Assembly (NCBI GenBank): GCA_001632425.1
Contig: KV425592.1
Span: 1-64,000 of the forward strand
Length of the DNA: 64,000 nucleotides
Reading direction: 5' to 3'
DNA from: Neolentinus lepideus HHB14362 ss-1
Lineage: Eukaryota > Basidiomycota > Agaricomycetes > Gloeophyllales > Gloeophyllaceae
Shown here: positions 58,058 through 64,000 of the stretch, piece after piece
Layout of the letters: the number at the start of each line of letters is the position of its first letter
Position numbering within the stretch: the stretch's first letter is position 1
Position numbers and translations under genes: made by a program
Notes under the pieces: model-generated
What the model was told of the DNA's origin: nothing
Seen by the model: only the letters and a program-made list of their open reading frames with translations
The model's database searches: none

Positions 58058-61000
58058 ATGCTTCGGTACACTGCGACAGGGAAATCCTTTGAACAACTAG
58101 AGTGTCCATCCTTTACCGTGAAGGCTGCATCAAATACTAGATTCGAGGCACATCTACGGAATGAAAGCTGGCATAATGGACGGGATAATGCGATGCCAAG
58201 ACAAAAGGAGAGATCTGCGCGTCGCCTTACGCCAGGTCCTGAGCCTGTCGTACGTCTGCGCGCGTATCTTGCCTACGACATTACAGATAATTAAACTCTC
58301 GTTATTAGGGAAACTCCGTTTTTGATGAAGTATGCCTGGAATTCCCTGCGGGGTCATGTCCGCTGGGACACCGGTGTCGTCGGCTTCACAAGATCAGAGC
58401 CGATGTGATTGCTCGAGTTGATACGTCTCACGTGCCGTATCTGGACGCCCCAGTTTCTTCCGTGGAGGGCGGACACGATGGCTTCCAGGCAGACCGTTTA
58501 GAGTACCGTCCGACCCACAGTTCGAACTACCAGAATCGGCACCTCAGCAACCCATCTCGTGGTCGGGATCAGAACATAATCAATGCTCGAAAGTCTGCAG
58601 AACAACAGCCAAAGCACGAGGAAGCACCTTCGGAGGTCTGTTGGGACTACCTTCGCAACAGATGCGCTCGTCAACAGTGCCGTTACAGACATGAAATTCC
58701 CGAGAAGACCGATCGTCATGTCGTTGTATCCCCTACACTCGCAGCACTGCAAGATGATCCTGGATCCTGTATTCAAGAGTACTCTATTCAGAGAGCTTGC
58801 CCTCACCACAGCATGGAACACAGGAGGTCAGCCTCAAATTATCCTGCATCGACTATGATTGGACCTATGTTCTCCCGGTATCATGGCGGACGAAATGATC
58901 ATTTGAGGCAAGGTTCGTCAATGCAAACGATCTCTGAAACTTCGGTGCCGCCCCGTTGTCACACACCGTCCATGGTCGGTTTGAGCGATGCCGAACAGCT
59001 AGCTAATATAGGAGAGACTTCTCATCTCGCTACGAAAGCATCCTCTTCGCAGGTGAGTTGACCTCAGCGCCACTTTAGGCCCAAGATGACAACCCTCATA
59101 ATAAATCATTTTGCGATGTCCTCCGGGCTAACTGCGGGTGGGTTACCCTAGCAGGATCACGAACAAGAACAAGCAACTGCTACCAACCCCCATCCAGCGC
59201 TTACTGACACACAGGAAAGGAGTAATGTGAGGTTGATGGATGCACTTACTACGACCGTGGCACCACACTTCCCGACAGAGGTTTGCATTTTCGTTGGGAT
59301 ATACACAGGTGGCTCACGATGAATCAGAAGACGCAACAGCCGTCCATGCAATTCATAGACAGAGACTTGAGTCGTCTTCTGAAGGTCATGAGCCTTTCTT
59401 TACCAAGACCGTGTTCTTGTGTCTGATTTCTGGACCGTTTGCAGCTGTTGGGTGAGTCAGGATCACAGCGCCCGGAGGATGCGATCCCTACCAGTCAGGA
59501 GAGTCGTGATCGTCAGGGCTCTACAAACCCTCTGATCGACAAGCCTCCAGATACACTGTCTGCGCCAACCCCCCACCGGGAAGTTTGTAGAAACTCCAAA
59601 TTGGGACAATGTCGGTTCGGGGACAAGCGTTGTCTTCACCATGTCGGAGGATCGAACTTACAGCCTCCCCAAGACGTGTCTTCAGCAGTAGGACAGCAGA
59701 ACCATGGTCACACTCGAAGTTGTCCAGCACAGCAAGGAGGTTCCGCACGAGAGTCAAAATCCATCCTAGAGAAGATATCTCCAGCTGGTCCTCTCGAGAG
59801 AGCCTTGCCAGTGAGTGTCAAATAATATCATCGTAATTCAGAACTTGACGTTTTACCCTCAGAATGTCTCTTTAGGCGCAAATGCTCCGGCAGTTTCATA
59901 CCTTCGCCCAGAGATGAAAGCAGGAGTGCACGACACTTTCCACCGTCAGCCCGTTCTCGCTGGATCGCTGGAGCACAACCCGACTAGGCGAGCTCCAATT
60001 TCCTCTAATACCTCTGCCGCATCACAGGACGTGTGTCGATTGTACCTTGCGGGGCGTTGCCGCTGGGGGGTGAGATGCCACCACGCTCATCGTATGTTTA
60101 CGGACTCGGATGGTAGCATCCAGAAGAAGTCCACGGTGAGTCAATGCGACCATACAACTCAAGCGTCCGATGCCACAAAAACGTGCCCGCCTCTTACTCT
60201 GGAGATCGTCACACAGAGCAGCAGCGATGCCTACCTCGAGTTTTCTACAACGCTACTTGAAAATCTTGTTGATCTGTCTCCGACACTCCATTCTCCTCGG
60301 GTTAAACTACCCAAAGCAAGGAGGCGGGCGCGAGGTCAACGGATGTCTTCTAGGAATCGAAAGAAGTCTCAGTTACCTGCTGCTAATGCTATTGATGACA
60401 TACAGATTTGGCTCGCGCAAGGTGAAAGTGACTTCGCGACGACTTCTTCTGGCGTTATGGATATTTCAAATCGCGGGATTGACTTCACCACTAAGATGAA
60501 TGTGACGCTGCCCATAAAGTCAGGGTGTACCCTGTTGGCTCAACAAGATCAGACCAAAGTTCTCTCTTCAAAACCATATGCAAAGTCTTCGCCTGCTCCA
60601 AAGGTAAACTGATGGACCAAATGTCGAGACTGCGATGCCTGCTCATACCGTGTATCATTCTAGAATTATGATAGGCGTGCCAAATCAACGGATTCCCAAG
60701 ACGCTCGTGCAGTCTCGCGTGGCATGCAAACATCTGCCCCCATACAGCCCCAGTGGTCGAATGATGTGAAGGGTCGGAGATCGTCTCGTGCGCACTCGGA
60801 TATCTCTATACCTAGCATGGAACCATCCCGAGTCTACTATCTTGTACGTTGCCTCACTGAATGAGTGAAACGAGTTTTACTAAACGTCCTGTCTACTTAG
60901 GACGAAGCGTCCGACGTTCATGAAATGACAGTGCTCAACTCCACCAAGGTCTCATTTGGCCCTGGCTTCAAAGTCATTAACGTGATGACCGGTTTCGAGT

Positions 61001-63012
61001 CACATTGGGTTATCCTAAGCAATGTCCCCCGCGGCACAGATGTGAGTCAAGTTCGCAATATCCTTCGTCCATTTGGCGAGGTCCTCGAGACTCACCGGAA
61101 CTTCGACCGTAACCATCACACCACAATATCTCTCAGAGCTCGTTTTGCGGACACGAAACAGGCGACAGAGGCTGTGGCTGCTCTTAACGGTGCCGATGTC
61201 CTGGGCACGACAATCTACGCCCGATTCCCACCAAATAATATGAAATCTGGACGGGCGGAGATACAAGATACCTGCCTTCGATTCACTTGGGATGCTCCCA
61301 GTTGGACTGGATATGCAGGATACGAAACTCTAGCTGCAGCGGAAAAGGCAATGGAGATGGCCCGCCAAGACAAAAGCTGGGGAAAGGCCATCAGACCCTC
61401 GATACATGACGGTACGCCTACCCTTGGTCCTGTAACAGTCGCATTTCGCGGTATGCCAAACGATCTCAAATTAACCTACCTCCGGAAATTCGGGCGGCCA
61501 GAACACACAATGCAGCAGATGGAGAAAACTGCATCAATTGCCCACGTATCGAATGTCATACGTGAGGAGTTGCAAAGCCTTGGCCACCTCATCACATTCC
61601 GTCATAATTCTGCTCCTTATTCGGACGGCAAAGTCCAAATTCACGCATATTTCCCCGATTCCCCTTCCGCAAAGGCTGCACGAGATCTTTTCGATGATCC
61701 TCCTGAGTCTATCAAGCGCTTGAGAGGTATCAGCATTCTGGTGGAACATTTGCAGTATATGTCCTATACTTTGGGCTCTGACATCTTCAAAGTCTTGAAA
61801 CCCGACGTGGAGGATCTGAGCAGATCTTTTGAGGAGCTAGATCCGAACAATACTATCGTCGAATCGCAAGATACGGCCCAGACGTCGACCCTGGAACTAC
61901 ATGGTGCAGATCTCAGGAGTTTAGGCGATCTGAAGCATGGCTTTGAGCGCATTCTCCGAGGTGAAGTTCTAAAGGAAAACGGGCAATGCGTTTGGGACAC
62001 CTTCTTTGGGAGTGCTGCTGGTCTCGCATACCTCCGTAAGCTGCAGGAGGAGAATCCGGACGTTCAGATCCAGCCCCATAGGCGTCGACAGAAGATCACG
62101 CTACATGGTTCCACTGCTGCAAGACTCAAGGTCAGAACGGCTATATTGGAGCAGATGAACAAGCTTCGCGAATGCAAGACCCTCCGCATCCCTATACCGT
62201 GTAGGCTAGTTGGACCGTTCATAAAGAGGAGCTTGCCTTTATTGCAAGAGCAGGTCGGCCACGAAAACCTGACGGTGGACATTGCATCGCCATCGGTACT
62301 GGTTCGAGGCGATAATGCCTTCGAGCTTGTACGGGTGGCTGTCCAAGAGGCATTACACTCCAAATGTTCAACAAGTGCGAGCAACGTCGCCAAATGTCCT
62401 ATTTGTCTCGACGACCCTACCGCACCCATCGTGCTCCGGTGTGGGCACACCTGGTGTAAAGCCTGTCTGACCAATTACTTCTCAGCTGCGATTGAATCGC
62501 GCACATTTCCTATGACCTGCCTAGGCGACGAGGGGGCTTGCTCCTGTTGCATTCCTGTGGTCGTGGCACGAGAGGTACTAGGATCTGACGAGTTCGATGA
62601 GCTTGCAGCATCTGCATTTATTGCGCACGTCCGTACTCATCCCGACGAGTACCGCTGGTGCCCAGGCCCAGACTGCGAGGAGGTTTACCGTGTCGGGCCT
62701 GCAGACACAGTGTTGACGTGTCCGCGATGCCTCAGACGCGTCTGTGCACACTGTCATGTTGAGTATCACGAGGACGTGACTTGCGCTGAGTTCAAGGGGG
62801 GCCTAGAGCCGGAGTTCGCGCGGTGGAGGGCAGGCAAGAATGTGAAGCACTGTCCGAAGTGCAAGATAGCGATAGAGAAGGTAGATGGCTGTAACCACAT
62901 GACGTGCGTGGTGTGCCAGGTGCATATTTGCTGGGTATGCCTGAAGACATTCAAGAAAGGTGAAACAGTGTATGATCATATGCGGTCGTCGCATGGTGGC
63001 ATTGGTGTATAA
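58058..63012 (+). CDS. CCCH zinc-finger, RRM-like, RING-IBR-RING (RBR) E3 ubiquitin ligase
   Basis: Eight exons (58058-58249, 58309-59052, 59155-59226, 59279-59384, 59461-59810, 59863-60603, 60664-60843, 60901-63012) keep phase throughout and give about 1498 residues. Four CCCH fingers are visible: VCLEFPAGSCPLGHRCRRLH (about residue 70), VCWDYLRNRCARQQCRYRH (175), VCRNSKLGQCRFGDKRCLHH (414) and VCRLYLAGRCRWGVRCHHAH (546). From about residue 830 an RRM-like part reads HWVILSNVPRGTDVSQVRNI. A helical region follows. The C-terminal ~205 residues are an RBR module: RING1 CPICLDDPTAPIVLRCGHTW; IBR around WCPGPDCEEVYRV and CPRCLRRVCAHCHVEYH; RING2 HCPKCKIAIEKVDGCNHMTC, with the expected catalytic Cys in DGCNHM. 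RBR ligases pass ubiquitin through that Cys. The RNA-binding-type fingers suggest a target in RNA metabolism or ribonucleoproteins; this is inference. Confidence 0.87.
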
Positions 63013-63312
63013 ATATGCCTTTTCATTCTGAGATCGGTGTGCAATCGAGGGAGCGCTCATATATTATTCAATTCCTGAATTTTTCGTTTGTTCTCCATAT
63101 ACTCGTGTATCCCTTTCTCAACATGTTTCGATGGTATAGACGAGGTACCGCAAAGATGTCAATGTATTCTGCAATGTATATTACAATGTGCTTGTAGCTT
63201 GCTTGCATGTACTCGTACAATGTCTTATTGATATAGAAAACAATCTCCTTGGAATCCAAAACCCAGCTGATTCTCATAACTTCCTCTTAACCCGCACTGA
63301 CCCACGATGGCA

Positions 63313-64000
63313 TCAAACATACATATACTGTACAAACTACATCCTAGTTAGCTCCCACTGTCCAAAGCACCAGCACCTGAGGTGCACTCACCCTTTCATA
63401 CGGAATGACTGGGGGCATCCCCCTCAGCGGTATACTCTCCGGGAGCTCCTTCCTGCTTTCATCGAACGGCATGAACCGGCCCTCGTGATCGCGATACCCC
63501 TCGCGCTCCCCCGGGTAGTCGGCCAGGTCGGGCGGACGCACGCGATCGTGCGGCGCGTACACGATGTACATATCCGGCGTGAGGTAGTCTCCACGCCGGT
63601 TCCAATAGCCCTTCCGCACGCGCCGAGGCTGCGCGGGGCTGCCATTCTGCGGCGGAGGGCGGGGATATACAGGTGAGGGATTCGTATTAGAGGGTTGGGA
63701 ATACACGGGCGAAGGCTGGGAATACATAGGTGAAGGGTTAGAAGACGGCTGTGAGTAGATCGGACTGGCAGAGGGCTTTGGTCTAGAGTAAACAGGCGAG
63801 GGATTCGGGTTGGAAGTCGCAGACGGCCGAGAATAAATAGGTGCAGAAGCGGAATCGGTGCTGGACGTCGAAGTCGATGAGGAAGAACGAGAGATCTGCT
63901 TTGAAGGCGGAAGGGCGTTTGCACGTGGGTGCGGCGTTGGGCGGTTCCGATTTGGAGGGACGGGTGCGGGTATGGGAAGGGGGACCATATTCTCGTTGAC
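63313..64000 (-). CDS. Tyr-Ser-Pro repeat protein, 3' part (runs off the right edge)
   Basis: The window holds only the C-terminal part; the start lies beyond 64000. The visible protein is Pro/Ser-rich with at least six imperfect repeats of the type SPxYSxP (APIYSRP, SPVYSRP, SPIYSQP, SPMYSQP, SPVYSQP, SPVYPRP). A conserved-looking folded end follows: RRVRKGYWNRRGDYLTPDMY, IVYAPHDRVRPPDLADYPGE, REGYRDHEGRFMPFDES and LRGMPPVIPYER. A 55-base GT-AG intron (63337-63391) then joins the last seven codons, FVQYMYV. Without that splice the frame runs on into a short unrelated tail. I believe this C-terminal domain is widespread in basidiomycetes, but I know no function for it. The Tyr-rich repeats resemble low-complexity scaffold or cell-wall-associated sequence. 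Confidence 0.75.

Overview
The window looks like nuclear DNA of a mushroom-forming basidiomycete (Agaricomycetes, perhaps a polypore-like lineage; the species cannot be told). Genes are broken by many short introns of about 48-70 nt with GT-AG ends. F-box and DUF6535 families typical of this group occur as paralogs, and housekeeping genes have fungal architecture. I see no prokaryotic features, CRISPR array, rRNA, convincing tRNA or intact transposon. Most gene models below were built by joining exons by eye at GT-AG sites and checking phase and family conservation.

Layout. 0.7-1.3 kb: a small PLAC8 cysteine-rich protein (-). 2.4-13.6 kb: a metabolic block with a cytochrome P450 (-), a short-chain dehydrogenase (SDR1, -), cystathionine gamma-lyase (-), and two tandem SDR paralogs (SDR2 and SDR3, +). 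SDR2 and SDR3 lie in a tandem segmental duplication of roughly 2.5 kb. A decayed piece of the lyase gene at 11.45-11.57 kb shows that the ancestral duplicated unit was a divergent lyase-SDR pair. 14.4-21.5 kb: two intact F-box-like genes (+) with a frameshifted F-box relic (-) between them. 22.5-24.3 kb: a small conserved Cys-rich gene (+) and eIF3g (-). 25.6-35.4 kb: an intact DUF6535 membrane protein (+), a Dcg1-type racemase (-), an ammonium transporter (-), then a repeat-rich stretch and an inverted, truncated, frameshifted DUF6535 paralog (-).

36.6-49.6 kb: mitochondrial ribosome recycling factor (+), a large RING-containing SNF2 ATPase of the Rad5/Uls1 class (-), a Ubl3-like prenylated ubiquitin-fold protein (-), about 3 kb with no recognisable gene, then S-adenosylhomocysteinase (-). 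50.6-52.3 kb: a conserved-looking unknown protein (-). 55-57.4 kb: a 15-exon Kar5/Tht1-type nuclear-fusion protein (+). 58-63 kb: a protein of about 1500 residues with four CCCH zinc fingers, an RRM-like region and a C-terminal RING-IBR-RING2 ubiquitin ligase module (+). 63.3 kb to the right edge: the 3' part of a Tyr-Ser-Pro repeat protein (-).

Themes. Sulfur-amino-acid metabolism is represented by cystathionine gamma-lyase and S-adenosylhomocysteinase, which are far apart. Nitrogen scavenging may link the racemase and the ammonium transporter, which are neighbours in the same orientation. The P450/SDR block may be a small accessory oxidation cluster. The most notable observations are the duplicated lyase-SDR unit with its pseudogene scar, an inferred GC-AG intron unique to one duplicate, twin promoter-plus-start repeats at 32.85-33.24 kb, and the CCCH-RRM-RBR protein.
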